From a virus: DNA of 38,383 nt. This document shows positions 6,536 to 14,268 of the stretch, one piece after another. The translations under genes were made by a program, and so were the position numbers. The notes beneath the pieces are model-generated. The model was given only the letters and a program-made list of their open reading frames with translations. It was not told the DNA's origin and searched no databases. The stretch lies in IMG/VR virus record IMGVR_UViG_3300050821_004109, positions 1-38,383 of that record, one strand, 5' to 3'. The first letter of the stretch is position 1; the number at the start of each line of letters is the position of its first letter.

Positions 6536-7077
6536 AGTCTCCCCGATTCACACTCGCGGACATCAGCCGCAAGTCCCCAGCCATCCAGAAGCAGGTGCAG
6601 ACGGCATTGTATGGTGGCCAGCCCGTGCCGCAGCCTATCCAGCCGCCTCGATCTTCCCCGGCCTGCACCCCAGACACCCCCCAACCCCGTAAAACGAAAG
6701 GGAATGGCCGCCAGAGAGTGTCCAAGCATCGGAACGGGGGCATTTGGAGCGAAGCGAGGTACTGGCAGGCCATCCGCTCCGGCCTGCGCCGCACCTTCCG
6801 CTTCTGGAAGCCCGCCGTGGACGCCCTGCACGCTGCCCGAGTGCCAATGAAGGGGCCGCGGGGCCAGAAATGGGCCTACCTATGCTGCGACTGCCGCAAG
6901 CTGTTCAAGCGCCGGGCGGTGGAGATTGACCATGTCACGCCCTGCGGGGTGCTGACGGCCTTCGAGCACATCCCGGGCTTCATCCAGCGCCTGACGCCCG
7001 AGAGCCCGGAGGCCTTCAAAATTCGGTGCCTCAAGTGCCACCAGGCCAAGACGGCAGCCGAGCGTGAGGCCCGCTAG
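6532..7077 (+). CDS. HNH endonuclease-like protein
   Basis: The protein has 181 residues. After a Pro-rich N-terminal 60 residues, the C-terminal half holds a treble-clef HNH core: C118-x2-C121, EIDHV with His134 (131-135), then C166-x2-C169 followed by His170 (CLKCHQAKT). These nucleases cut double-stranded DNA and, in phages, serve packaging, homing or host-DNA attack. No intron or homing context is visible, so a role linked to the modification genes before it, or to packaging, is possible. The ATG overlaps the DpdA-like stop. Its TAG shares the palindrome CTAG with the stop of the opposing membrane-protein gene. Confidence 0.78.
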   Translation: MKSPRFTLADISRKSPAIQKQVQTALYGGQPVPQPIQPPRSSPACTPDTPQPRKTKGNGRQRVSKHRNGGIWSEARYWQAIRSGLRRTFRFWKPAVDALHAARVPMKGPRGQKWAYLCCDCRKLFKRRAVEIDHVTPCGVLTAFEHIPGFIQRLTPESPEAFKIRCLKCHQAKTAAEREAR

Positions 7078-7313
7078 GAGTGAATCAGGACCAGCGGCTG
7101 CCCGCCGAAGGCCCCTAGGCAGTCCAGCAGGACCAGGATGGCGATGACGCCCACGATCACGCGGGCCACCAAGTTCATCGGTGCGGGGAGTCCCATCTGC
7201 CCGATCACCCAGAACAGGAGCCAGATGACCAGGGCAATGACCAGCAGGGTGACGAGCAGATTGACCAAGTTGCCGCCAAGGACAACCGCAGCGAAGGGAA
7301 GGAGGAGGTGCAT
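7074..7313 (-). CDS. Small two-TM membrane protein (holin candidate)
   Basis: The protein has 79 residues with two strongly hydrophobic helices, about 2-38 (one long or kinked segment with VTLLVIALVIWLLFWVIG) and 47-66 (NLVARVIVGVIAILVLLDCL), joined by a short Gly/Pro-rich turn. The pattern resembles the Thivi_2564 family of small membrane proteins often carried by phages. It closes the envelope-directed block, next to other membrane proteins and a lipase, so a holin-like role is possible but not shown. The ATG at 7313 is used because the longer frame would need a TTG at 7340. No SD is present. Confidence 0.65.
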   Translation of the reverse strand: MHLLLPFAAVVLGGNLVNLLVTLLVIALVIWLLFWVIGQMGLPAPMNLVARVIVGVIAILVLLDCLGAFGGQPLVLIHS

Positions 7314-7350
7314 CCCGTCACGGACAGCCCTGGCCCCCAAGGGTGCCCGG

Positions 7351-7779
7351 CTACTTCACCGCGTCCTGCTTTGCCTCGAGCCTGACGGTGCGGCGGTCGA
7401 TGGAGTTCACTGTGGCCACCAAGCTCACCTGCCCCAACTTCACTTGCTCAAGATCGGCAGCAAAAGCGGCCTGATTCTTGAGCGATACGTCCAGCTTTTC
7501 CAACATGCTGGTGAAATCCCCGTTCTGCTTCGCATTATCGGCCAGGGCCAGCTCGGCGGCCTTGTTGGCGGTGGTCACGGCATCATCGGCTGACTTCTGG
7601 ATAGCCAGCACCACCGGGGCGCTGGAGATGAAGTCGTTGCCTGCCGCTTTGAGGTGGAAAACGGCGAAGGTGCAGATGAACCCCAGGATCGTGATGGCCC
7701 CTCGGAATACCATCGTGCCCAGGTCACTGTTGATATGACGCAGCAGACTGAGAAATCCTCTGGCGGCTCTTGGGCTCAT
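7351..7779 (-). CDS. Single-TM protein with helical stalk
   Basis: The protein has 142 residues. Residues about 20-45 form one membrane helix (GTMVFRGAITILGFICTFAVF), followed by a long helical, probably coiled-coil region to the end (KSADDAVTTANKAAELALAD ... NSIDRRTVRLEAKQD). An N-terminal anchor with a stalk facing the periplasm resembles i-spanin topology, and the next gene but one encodes a lipoprotein, the usual partner type. This is topology-based inference. Its ATG overlaps the stop of the lipase-like gene (ATGA, 7776-7779). Confidence 0.62.
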   Translation of the reverse strand: MSPRAARGFLSLLRHINSDLGTMVFRGAITILGFICTFAVFHLKAAGNDFISSAPVVLAIQKSADDAVTTANKAAELALADNAKQNGDFTSMLEKLDVSLKNQAAFAADLEQVKLGQVSLVATVNSIDRRTVRLEAKQDAVK

Positions 7780-8501
7780 AAGGCGAACTCCGGGCGGATG
7801 GGGTGCGTGGGGTCGATGAGATGCCAGTAGGTGTCAAGCGAGTGCCACGCCTCCCAGCTGCTTTGGACAACCCCCGAGGGGTCCAGTTCATTGGCCGGGC
7901 CGGCGTGCAGGAACTGGAAGAGCGGCCACACCCAGAACGGCACCTTGGGAACGCCGTCCGGGTCCACCACCCAGCGCACCAGGTCGGGGATGGCCTGCAC
8001 GGCGTAGTCGGCAAAGGCGCGGTCGCCCACTTTCGGGCCGGCAAAGGAGATGAGGCTGGCCTTCCAGAAGGCGGCAAGGAGCAGGGCCCACGCGGCCCCC
8101 AGGCTGTGCCCCGTCACCAGCTGCACGGTTGGGAAGGCGGGTCCGTTCAGCAGGCGGAAGGTCTGGAAGGTGGAGGTGAAGCCGCGTTCCGTCTTTGCCC
8201 CAGGGACGAAGGGGCAGGCGTCCAAGATCACCTGCGCGTCCACTTTCCATTCGTTCGGGCCGTTGGCGATGACGCGGGTGCCCCGGATAGCCGCCACCAA
8301 TTCCTCCGTCTCCAAGTCCTCCACCAAGATGCCGATGGGCACGCCCTTGAATCCGAGTTCATCAGCCAGGATGACATCCCGCAGGCGGTAGCCGTAGGGC
8401 GTCGGGTCGATGGCCTGGTAGGCTGGGGCCGTGTCCTCTGCGCCGTAGCACAGCGAGATGAGGCCAGCGCAGCGGGCGGACTTGGTGTGCAGGTCGATCA
8501 C
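7776..8501 (-). CDS. Class 3 lipase-like alpha/beta hydrolase
   Basis: The protein has 241 residues. The nucleophile elbow GHSLG lies at 131-135 (Ser133). AIRGT (71-75) matches the oxyanion-region strand of Lipase_3 proteins, SFAGPKVGD (152-160) matches their conserved GAPRVG stretch, and Asp180 or Asp182 (VVDPDGVPKVP) with His227 complete a plausible triad. The family hydrolyses acyl esters of lipids. There is no signal peptide, so release would need a holin or lysis. In this block of membrane and exported proteins the likely target is the host envelope, for lysis or outer-membrane disruption; this is inference. The start is GTG in a GTGA overlap with the lipoprotein gene. Confidence 0.83.
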   Translation of the reverse strand: MIDLHTKSARCAGLISLCYGAEDTAPAYQAIDPTPYGYRLRDVILADELGFKGVPIGILVEDLETEELVAAIRGTRVIANGPNEWKVDAQVILDACPFVPGAKTERGFTSTFQTFRLLNGPAFPTVQLVTGHSLGAAWALLLAAFWKASLISFAGPKVGDRAFADYAVQAIPDLVRWVVDPDGVPKVPFWVWPLFQFLHAGPANELDPSGVVQSSWEAWHSLDTYWHLIDPTHPIRPEFAL

Positions 8502-8962
8502 GGGGCCAAGGCGTGCTGGCCCTTATAGAATTGGACCGCGTTCCCGATCCCAGTGGCCACGTTGGCGAAGGCGGCGAACACCTGCGCCTGCTGGGCGGTG
8601 ACGATGCCCCCTGAGAGCGAGCCTTGGTTGTTGGCCACCAGGGCAATGAAAGAATCAATCTGGCTGGCCTTGGCCTGGTCGCTGATGAGCGTGGCCTTCA
8701 CGGCGGCCAGCTCGGCCTGGAGGGCCCCGATGTTGTAGGTGGACACCTTCCCGAGCGGGATCTGGGGCAGCTCGGCCTCGAGGTCGGTCATGGCCTTCAC
8801 CACCGCAGCCTGGTCGGCGGGCGTGGCCGCCTTGTTCAGGGCCGCGGTGGCGTACACGTTGCCGGATTCGGCCCCGGCCAGGCCGATGGCCTGCTGGGGG
8901 GTGAGCTGGCAGCCGACGAAGGCCAGAGCCAGGAGGGCGGTGAGAAGGAGGGATTTATTCAT
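8498..8962 (-). CDS. Predicted lipoprotein
   Basis: The protein has 154 residues. The N-terminus is a lipoprotein signal: MNKS, a hydrophobic core (LLLTALLALAFVG) and Cys18. The mature part is Ala/Gln-rich and mainly helical, with no enzymatic motif. Lipoproteins in phage lysis blocks often act as outer-membrane spanin subunits, and the single-TM protein at 7351-7779 could be the inner-membrane partner. At 137 mature residues it is longer than many o-spanins, so a different envelope role is possible. The lipobox (FVGC) is acceptable though not ideal. The gene overlaps its upstream neighbour by 8 nt. Confidence 0.72.
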   Translation of the reverse strand: MNKSLLLTALLALAFVGCQLTPQQAIGLAGAESGNVYATAALNKAATPADQAAVVKAMTDLEAELPQIPLGKVSTYNIGALQAELAAVKATLISDQAKASQIDSFIALVANNQGSLSGGIVTAQQAQVFAAFANVATGIGNAVQFYKGQHALAP

Positions 8963-9200
8963 GGACGGGAGGGACGACTGGCGGTTTCGGTTCGGGAGCT
9001 TTCTGCAAAGAGGCCATGATGGTGTTGCCCACGGAGACGAGGACGCTGGCTGCCATGATGGTCCAGGCCACCCACGTCAGGGCGGACAATTCGGTGAGCT
9101 TCATTTCCTTCATCGGGCCCAGCTCCCCGCCCACGGCGGAGGCGAAGGCGATGGCCGCCTGGAGGTAGAGCATCTTGAAGCGGGAGACGTGGCTGCCCAT
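8955..9200 (-). CDS. Small membrane protein, holin candidate
   Basis: The protein has 81 residues with two moderately hydrophobic stretches (about 8-28, MLYLQAAIAFASAVGGEL region, and 42-65, LTWVAWTIMAASVLVSVG) and a Pro-rich tail (PEPKPPVVPPVHE). Size and topology fit a class II-type holin or another small inner-membrane phage protein. It lies directly after the fibre genes and before the lipoprotein, which is where T7-like phages keep the lysis genes. The ATG at 9200 has no SD. The stop overlaps the lipoprotein start by 8 nt. Confidence 0.6.
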   Translation of the reverse strand: MGSHVSRFKMLYLQAAIAFASAVGGELGPMKEMKLTELSALTWVAWTIMAASVLVSVGNTIMASLQKAPEPKPPVVPPVHE

Positions 9201-9203
9201 GGC

Positions 9204-10517
9204 TCAATAGAATTCCTCAACAATGATGAGCCCCGCCGAACCAGCGGCACCAGCAGCCCCACCGGTCCCGACGCTGCCTGCCGCTCCTGCCGCGCCTACT
9301 GTGTAGGTGTAAGTGGCTGATGGGGATTGGATGTAAAGTTCAACGTACTCGCCACCACCACCGCCAGCTCCAGCATCGAAAGCAACCAAGTTTCCTGTGC
9401 CACCGCTGGCTCCTGCTCCGTAATTGCTGCCGGCAATGCCGGCCAAGGTTGAGGAGCTTGAACCTTCAATCTGTGCGGGAGCCCCAGTTCCCAAAATAGA
9501 AGAACCGCCGGCTCCCCCCACTGATACTGTCGAACTTCCCCCGGTGGCATTCCCACCGGCCTGCCCAGGGATTCGGACATTTGCCGTGCCACTGCCACCC
9601 GTTCCACCTGCGCCACCAGCGCGGCTGCCACCGCCGACTGCGCCACCATTTCCTCCAGCAGCATTGATGGAATTGAAGATGGTGTTTCCACCTGCACTAC
9701 CCGCCGTCTGCCCGCCCGTTCCGGTGCCTCCCGATCCACCACCACCGCCGACAAACCGAACTCGAAGCCATTTCACATTGGCAGGCGTGGTGTACGTGGC
9801 CGAGCTGCCCGACGTGAACACTTGGGAGGTGTGGGTGGTTGAACCTCCTCCGTTGGCCAGCACGAAGGCCGTGGTGGCAATCTGCGTGGTGTTCGTGCCC
9901 ACCGTCGCCGTGGGGGCCGTGGGCGTCCCTGTCAGCGCCGGAGAGGCCAGCGGAGCGTAGGCCGTCGAGGTGAAGGCGTTGCTGCCCAGCGTGCCTCCAG
10001 CGCCCGCGTTCAACGTCACGCCATCAGGAATTGTCAGCGTGGCCCCGGTGGCCGGCTGCGTGATCGTCACCTTGTTGATCGTGGTCGCCGTGGCCACACC
10101 AAGGGTCGGGGTCGTCAATATCGGGCTGGTTAAAGTCTTATTCGTCAGTGTCTGCGTAGCCGTCAACGTCGCCACCGTGTCCGTAATGGCCGGGAATGTT
10201 ATCGTGTAGTTGGTGGCCGAGGCATTGGCACTTGTGAAGGTCGTGAACCCAGTCGAGGAGCCGAGGAGAGCTATGTCGGAATTGGTATAGGTTTGGAACG
10301 CCGTCCACGTATTCGCATGTGACAGATTCAGACTAGCCACCACAGCTCCTGTGGTCGGTGAAATCGTCAGCGTGCCGTCCGAGTTGCTTACCGATGTCGG
10401 GCCCGTGCTGGTGCCGCCTGTAACGGGCCCGGCCTGCACCGTGCTCGTCTGGATCGTCGTGCTCTGCGCCAGGCCCAGCGCCGGCAGCAGGAAAAGGAGT
10501 GCGAGGAGACGTTTCAT
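9204..10517 (-). CDS. Fibre-like glycine-rich protein with Sec signal peptide
   Basis: The protein has 437 residues. Residues 1-17 look like a Sec signal (MKRLLALLFLLPALGLA) cut before QST. Residues 20-190 are Thr/Ser-rich beta repeats of the kind seen in tail fibres (TLTNKTLTSPILTTPTLG; YAPLASPALTGTPTAPTA). From about 237 the glycine-rich domain begins (VKWLRVRFVGGGGGSGG), like receptor-binding tips and distal fibre adhesins of some phages, and runs to EEFY. A host-receptor or surface-binding role follows from this architecture. The signal peptide is odd for a virion protein. The ATG at 10517 was chosen because it lies 4 nt after the previous stop and gives a clean signal peptide. Confidence 0.78.
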   Translation of the reverse strand: MKRLLALLFLLPALGLAQSTTIQTSTVQAGPVTGGTSTGPTSVSNSDGTLTISPTTGAVVASLNLSHANTWTAFQTYTNSDIALLGSSTGFTTFTSANASATNYTITFPAITDTVATLTATQTLTNKTLTSPILTTPTLGVATATTINKVTITQPATGATLTIPDGVTLNAGAGGTLGSNAFTSTAYAPLASPALTGTPTAPTATVGTNTTQIATTAFVLANGGGSTTHTSQVFTSGSSATYTTPANVKWLRVRFVGGGGGSGGTGTGGQTAGSAGGNTIFNSINAAGGNGGAVGGGSRAGGAGGTGGSGTANVRIPGQAGGNATGGSSTVSVGGAGGSSILGTGAPAQIEGSSSSTLAGIAGSNYGAGASGGTGNLVAFDAGAGGGGGEYVELYIQSPSATYTYTVGAAGAAGSVGTGGAAGAAGSAGLIIVEEFY

Positions 10518-10521
10518 GGCG

Positions 10522-10923
10522 TCAGTTGGTCGGGAACTCATTCGCCAGAGTCCCGAAATCGTTGGTCACAATGTCCACCGTCGTGGTGCCCGTCACCATG
10601 ATGGCCCGGATGGGAAGCAGGAACGTCCCAGGGGCCGTCAAAATCACCAGCTGCTGCCCAGCCGCCAGCAGATAGCCCGTGGAGGCCGTGGGGTCGGTGC
10701 CCGGGTTGCCCGTGTTGGGGTCGGTGTAGGTGCTGCCCCCATCCACTGTAATCCGAACGCTGTTGCTCCCATTGTTCTGGATGCAGATCCACGTCGCCCG
10801 CGGCCCGGGGACGATGAGCGTCTTCACGGTGCCGCTCAGGCCTGTCACCTGCTTGATGTTGGCGAAGGCCGGGGTGGCCAGCGCCAGCAGGACCAGCGCG
10901 AAAGAGAGGATGCGGTTTTTCAT
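10522..10923 (-). CDS. Small secreted fibre-associated protein
   Basis: The protein has 133 residues. MKNR plus a hydrophobic core ending AFA gives a Sec signal peptide with likely cleavage before NIKQ at about residue 22. The mature part is a small beta-sandwich-like domain (VKTLIVPGPRATWICIQNNG ... SVRITVDGGSTYTDP ... VTGTTTVDIVTNDFG), reminiscent of small phage head or tail decoration proteins. I do not recognise the family. It lies between two fibre-like genes that carry similar signals, which suggests the three work together. The ATG at 10923 has no SD. Confidence 0.65.
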   Translation of the reverse strand: MKNRILSFALVLLALATPAFANIKQVTGLSGTVKTLIVPGPRATWICIQNNGSNSVRITVDGGSTYTDPNTGNPGTDPTASTGYLLAAGQQLVILTAPGTFLLPIRAIMVTGTTTVDIVTNDFGTLANEFPTN

Positions 10924-10936
10924 GGTTTGGAAAGAA

Positions 10937-12928
10937 TCACTGGCAGAGGACATTCACGTCCGTCCCGTTGACGTTCATTTTGAAGATGTGGCCGGTCGTG
11001 GCCGAGCTGGTGCTGAGGGTAGTGTCGGTGCGGATCACCCCACCCACCCGGAGGACGTGCGTGCCATCGTCCACCACGTTTCCGATTTCCACATTTCCCG
11101 ACACTTGAGCGATCAAAAGCCCCTGGACGCCCCCACCCACCTCGAAGGTGTGGCTCTGCGCCAAGTATTCGATGCCGTTGTTGGCGCTGAATGTCTGGAT
11201 GACGGCAATCCCCCCAGAGAAGTTGATGTAAAGGGCATTGGAGCCCGGCGAGGTGCTGGCACCAAAAATGGCGTAATTGCCGTTTCGGTAAAAGATGTTG
11301 GCATTGGCCTGAATCTCCTGACTGGTAGCCGCTCCCAGGGACAGGTCCACGCCTGTTGCCGAAGTGATGCCGGTTGCAGCCACCGTCAGGGAGTTAACTC
11401 CCACATTCCCCGAGGAATCGCTGGTGAAGGCCGAGTAGCTGGTTCCGGTCGTGGCAGCTGTCGCCACGATTACATGGCCCGCGGTGGCTCCGCTGATGGC
11501 ACCGCCCCCAACCGGGACAATAACGCCGTTGATGTAGGCGTTCAGCGCGTTGGTGCTCGAATTGTACCAGAAATCCCCATTCACGGGAGTGGAGGGGTTG
11601 CCCGCCAGAGCCCCCACGTTTATTCCGGCCAGGGTGCCGCTCGGGCCAAAGGTTTGCTTGGCCGTCCAACTCGCCGCGGTGTTCAGCGTGGCAACGGTCC
11701 CCGAGAGGTTGGGGAATGTGAAAGTTTTCAGCGTCGAAGCCGGGCCCGCCACGGCGAAAAACCCATTGTTCGTGCCACCGTTGGCACCAGGGAGGATTCC
11801 TGTGACGTCCGCAGTCAGGCTGGCTTGAACCTCAGTCGTCACAGCGCCGCCGCCCGAATTGGACCTCAGGAATCCGTTGGAATTAAGTTGCGGGAAATAC
11901 AGGCCGCCGCCGCCATCTGACTCGATCAGATTCTGGCTCGTCGTGGTGTCAGTGAAGAAGAAATTGCTGCCGCTCACCGCAAAACCGTAATTATGCGAGG
12001 CGCTGGCGATCGTTAGGCCATAGGCCCCGTCTGTTCGGCTGATCGTCAATCCTTTGAAAGTGGGCGTCCATGTCGTGAGAGTTTGGCCCAAGATTGATGT
12101 GGAGGTGGCCCACAGCGCCACTTGTCCGGCAGACGGGGTGGGAACCGCCAGCACATTTCCACCACCCGAAGGCGTGGCCCACGTCGTGTCATAATTCGTG
12201 CTGCTGTTTTTAAGGAGGGATTGGCCGGCTGTTCCACCCGTGGGCAGGCCGCCATAGCCCGTGGCAATCGGCGTGGCGTTCCAAGTGCCCGTAGTAATCG
12301 TTCCCAGCGTCACAATCGTGGTTGCCCCGGTGTAGCCCGTCAGGCTGCCCGGAGAGGGCACGAAGATGACATTCCCATTGGAGTCGAATCCCAGGATCAT
12401 CGTCTTCCGGGCCGACAGGGAGAGCGTTGGGTTGAGCGTCTCGAAATTCTCGAATTGCAGGGAACGGCTGGCGATTTCGTTCACCTGCTGGGACAGCGTG
12501 GCCATCTTGTCCAGCGCCTGCTCCACCAGCTGAATCGTCAGGGGCCCGGTCGCGCTGAAAGACGTCAGCTGGTTGATCGGGACATTCCGCATGATGACGA
12601 GGTAGTCGTTCACCTGCACGCTGTGGCTGCCGGTGCCCACCACGACGATGCTTCCCGTCTGCATCTGGTTCGGGGTGTTGTAGCCGCCCCCTGTCACCGT
12701 GTAGTCGCTGCCCAGGGCCAGCACCACCGCGGGATCATGCGGGCTCCCTGTGGGGCCAGTGTCCAAGACCAGGAGGTCGCTGCCTTGCTGGAAAGGGAAG
12801 CCCACCGCCACGGTTTGGGGAAGCCCGGAAATCAGGAAGGGCCCTGTCTTGTCCACCTGGCTCGTGATGTTAGCCAGGCCCAAGGCGGGCAGCAGGAACA
12901 GCAGCGCCACACGGAAGAAATGCTTCAT
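10937..12928 (-). CDS. Tail fibre protein with T7-fibre-like N-terminus behind a signal peptide
   Basis: The protein has 663 residues. Residues 1-19 form a Sec-type signal (MKHFFRVALLFLLPALGLA). Residues about 25-165 follow the T7 gp17 N-terminal plan that docks the fibre to the tail: GSDYTVTGGGYN, GSHSVQVNDYLVIMRNVP, then QLVEQALDKMATLSQQVNEI. The rest is a Ser/Thr/Gly-rich beta fibre with repeats such as LGTITTGTWNATPIATGYGG, and no chaperone domain is recognised at the end. A virion fibre is the best call. A signal in front of a docking domain is contradictory, because docking takes place in the cytoplasm. Either the leader is not used as a signal or the protein is exported. Confidence 0.83.
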   Translation of the reverse strand: MKHFFRVALLFLLPALGLANITSQVDKTGPFLISGLPQTVAVGFPFQQGSDLLVLDTGPTGSPHDPAVVLALGSDYTVTGGGYNTPNQMQTGSIVVVGTGSHSVQVNDYLVIMRNVPINQLTSFSATGPLTIQLVEQALDKMATLSQQVNEIASRSLQFENFETLNPTLSLSARKTMILGFDSNGNVIFVPSPGSLTGYTGATTIVTLGTITTGTWNATPIATGYGGLPTGGTAGQSLLKNSSTNYDTTWATPSGGGNVLAVPTPSAGQVALWATSTSILGQTLTTWTPTFKGLTISRTDGAYGLTIASASHNYGFAVSGSNFFFTDTTTSQNLIESDGGGGLYFPQLNSNGFLRSNSGGGAVTTEVQASLTADVTGILPGANGGTNNGFFAVAGPASTLKTFTFPNLSGTVATLNTAASWTAKQTFGPSGTLAGINVGALAGNPSTPVNGDFWYNSSTNALNAYINGVIVPVGGGAISGATAGHVIVATAATTGTSYSAFTSDSSGNVGVNSLTVAATGITSATGVDLSLGAATSQEIQANANIFYRNGNYAIFGASTSPGSNALYINFSGGIAVIQTFSANNGIEYLAQSHTFEVGGGVQGLLIAQVSGNVEIGNVVDDGTHVLRVGGVIRTDTTLSTSSATTGHIFKMNVNGTDVNVLCQ

Positions 12929-12981
12929 GGGATGAGACGCTGGGGCGGTGGCGACGCCTCCAGCGGATTCAGGAGATAGAG

Positions 12982-14268
12982 CTAGGCGGTGGTTTTGTCT
13001 ATGCTGAAAGGCGACACGCCTAGGGCCTCTATTTTCTCCATCTCCTCTTTCGCGGATTCAATCGGGCCCAACCCGAACTTAATCCCGAATCCCTCGATCG
13101 CCTCCCCCGCCTCCTGCACCATCGCAATGGCCGCCTCCAGTGTGTCCCCCCAGCCAATCACCGCCCCAATTTCGCTCATCTCCTCGTCTAGCGGCACGAC
13201 AAACCGCTTGCCCTCCACCACCACACAATTGAACAGCTTGATGTTGCGGTCGAATTCTGGGGGGTATGACACAGGCTGCCAGTGGCCTGAGGCCCAAGAG
13301 GACTTAAGCACCACCTGTACTCCGAATTTACCCTTGGCCTTGGGCTCGACAAGAACCCCAGCGGCACCGTGCCAGACGATTTCGGAGAAATTCTCATAGA
13401 ATTCAGAGTAGAGCTCGCTCGGAGGACTGCCCGCCCGGGCGCAGAGGTCAATCATGTACGGCACCTTGTCCTTGCCGATGCGGACCTCCGTGGAGAGGAA
13501 GCCGCGGTAGCCGTAGGTGGCCAGGTAGGGTGCCATCCGCTCGTTCCATCGCCGGATCGGCTCCGGCACGGCATCCCACGCCACGAACTCAGAGACATAC
13601 CCCAGATCCTTCACCTCGATCCCTACCAGCAGGTTTTTCGGAAACTCACCGTCGATGCAGTAACCGTCCATCCCGATTTCCACGCGGTCAGGCAAATCAT
13701 CCTCCACGATGAACTCGGCCACGTCCTTGAAGCCGCCCAGGAGGTGTTGAATGTCGTCCAGCTTGGCCTCCACCGTCTCGTAGTTGGGGGAGAAGAAGGT
13801 TTCCGTCAGGCCGCGCCAGCGGTCGATCTTCACGTGCTGGTCCTTGTTCGCTTTCAGGTGCTCCCGCAGGGCGTCAATGCCGGTGATGATTCGCCAGGGA
13901 TTCACCGGCAATCCGGCCTGCTCCATGAGCTTCTTCGCCACCTCACGATAAACCTCCATCTCCTCCCCATTGCGGGCACCCCACACGCGCTTGCCGATGG
14001 ACTCCAGGTAGATTTGCTCTGCGGCGTGGTACAGATCCACGAAGACGAATAGGTCCACGGAGTTGAAGTGGGGACCAAAGATGGAGTCCACCCGCTCCAC
14101 GCCCTCCAAGCCGGTGCCGACCATGCCGGCGTTCATCGTCGGGAAGCTGCCTGAGAAAGGCACCCAGAGGTATACCTTCTTGAAATCGCGGGCCAAGCGT
14201 TCGGCCAGCGCGACGAAGAGCGGGTTGGCCACCACTAGGACGGTCTTTGTTTTCAAGTCGTCATTCAT
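12982..14268 (-). CDS. Phage ATP-grasp-like protein
   Basis: The protein has 428 residues. The N-terminal part (TVLVVANPLFVALAERLARD) is a Rossmann-like pre-ATP-grasp region. VKIDRWRGLTETF, about 147-159, resembles the substrate and ATP strand. YRGFLSTEVRIGKDKVPYMI and DLCARAGSPPSELYSEFYEN carry the metal-binding end of ATP-grasp ligases related to phosphoribosylamine-glycine ligase. Such proteins recur near virion genes of tailed phages; their product is unknown, and protein or peptide ligation is a guess. The start at 14268 begins 4 nt before the end of the acidic peptide gene's coding region, overlapping it by 8 nt in total. A longer frame upstream is rejected because it would cover that gene. 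Confidence 0.8.
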   Translation of the reverse strand: MNDDLKTKTVLVVANPLFVALAERLARDFKKVYLWVPFSGSFPTMNAGMVGTGLEGVERVDSIFGPHFNSVDLFVFVDLYHAAEQIYLESIGKRVWGARNGEEMEVYREVAKKLMEQAGLPVNPWRIITGIDALREHLKANKDQHVKIDRWRGLTETFFSPNYETVEAKLDDIQHLLGGFKDVAEFIVEDDLPDRVEIGMDGYCIDGEFPKNLLVGIEVKDLGYVSEFVAWDAVPEPIRRWNERMAPYLATYGYRGFLSTEVRIGKDKVPYMIDLCARAGSPPSELYSEFYENFSEIVWHGAAGVLVEPKAKGKFGVQVVLKSSWASGHWQPVSYPPEFDRNIKLFNCVVVEGKRFVVPLDEEMSEIGAVIGWGDTLEAAIAMVQEAGEAIEGFGIKFGLGPIESAKEEMEKIEALGVSPFSIDKTTA

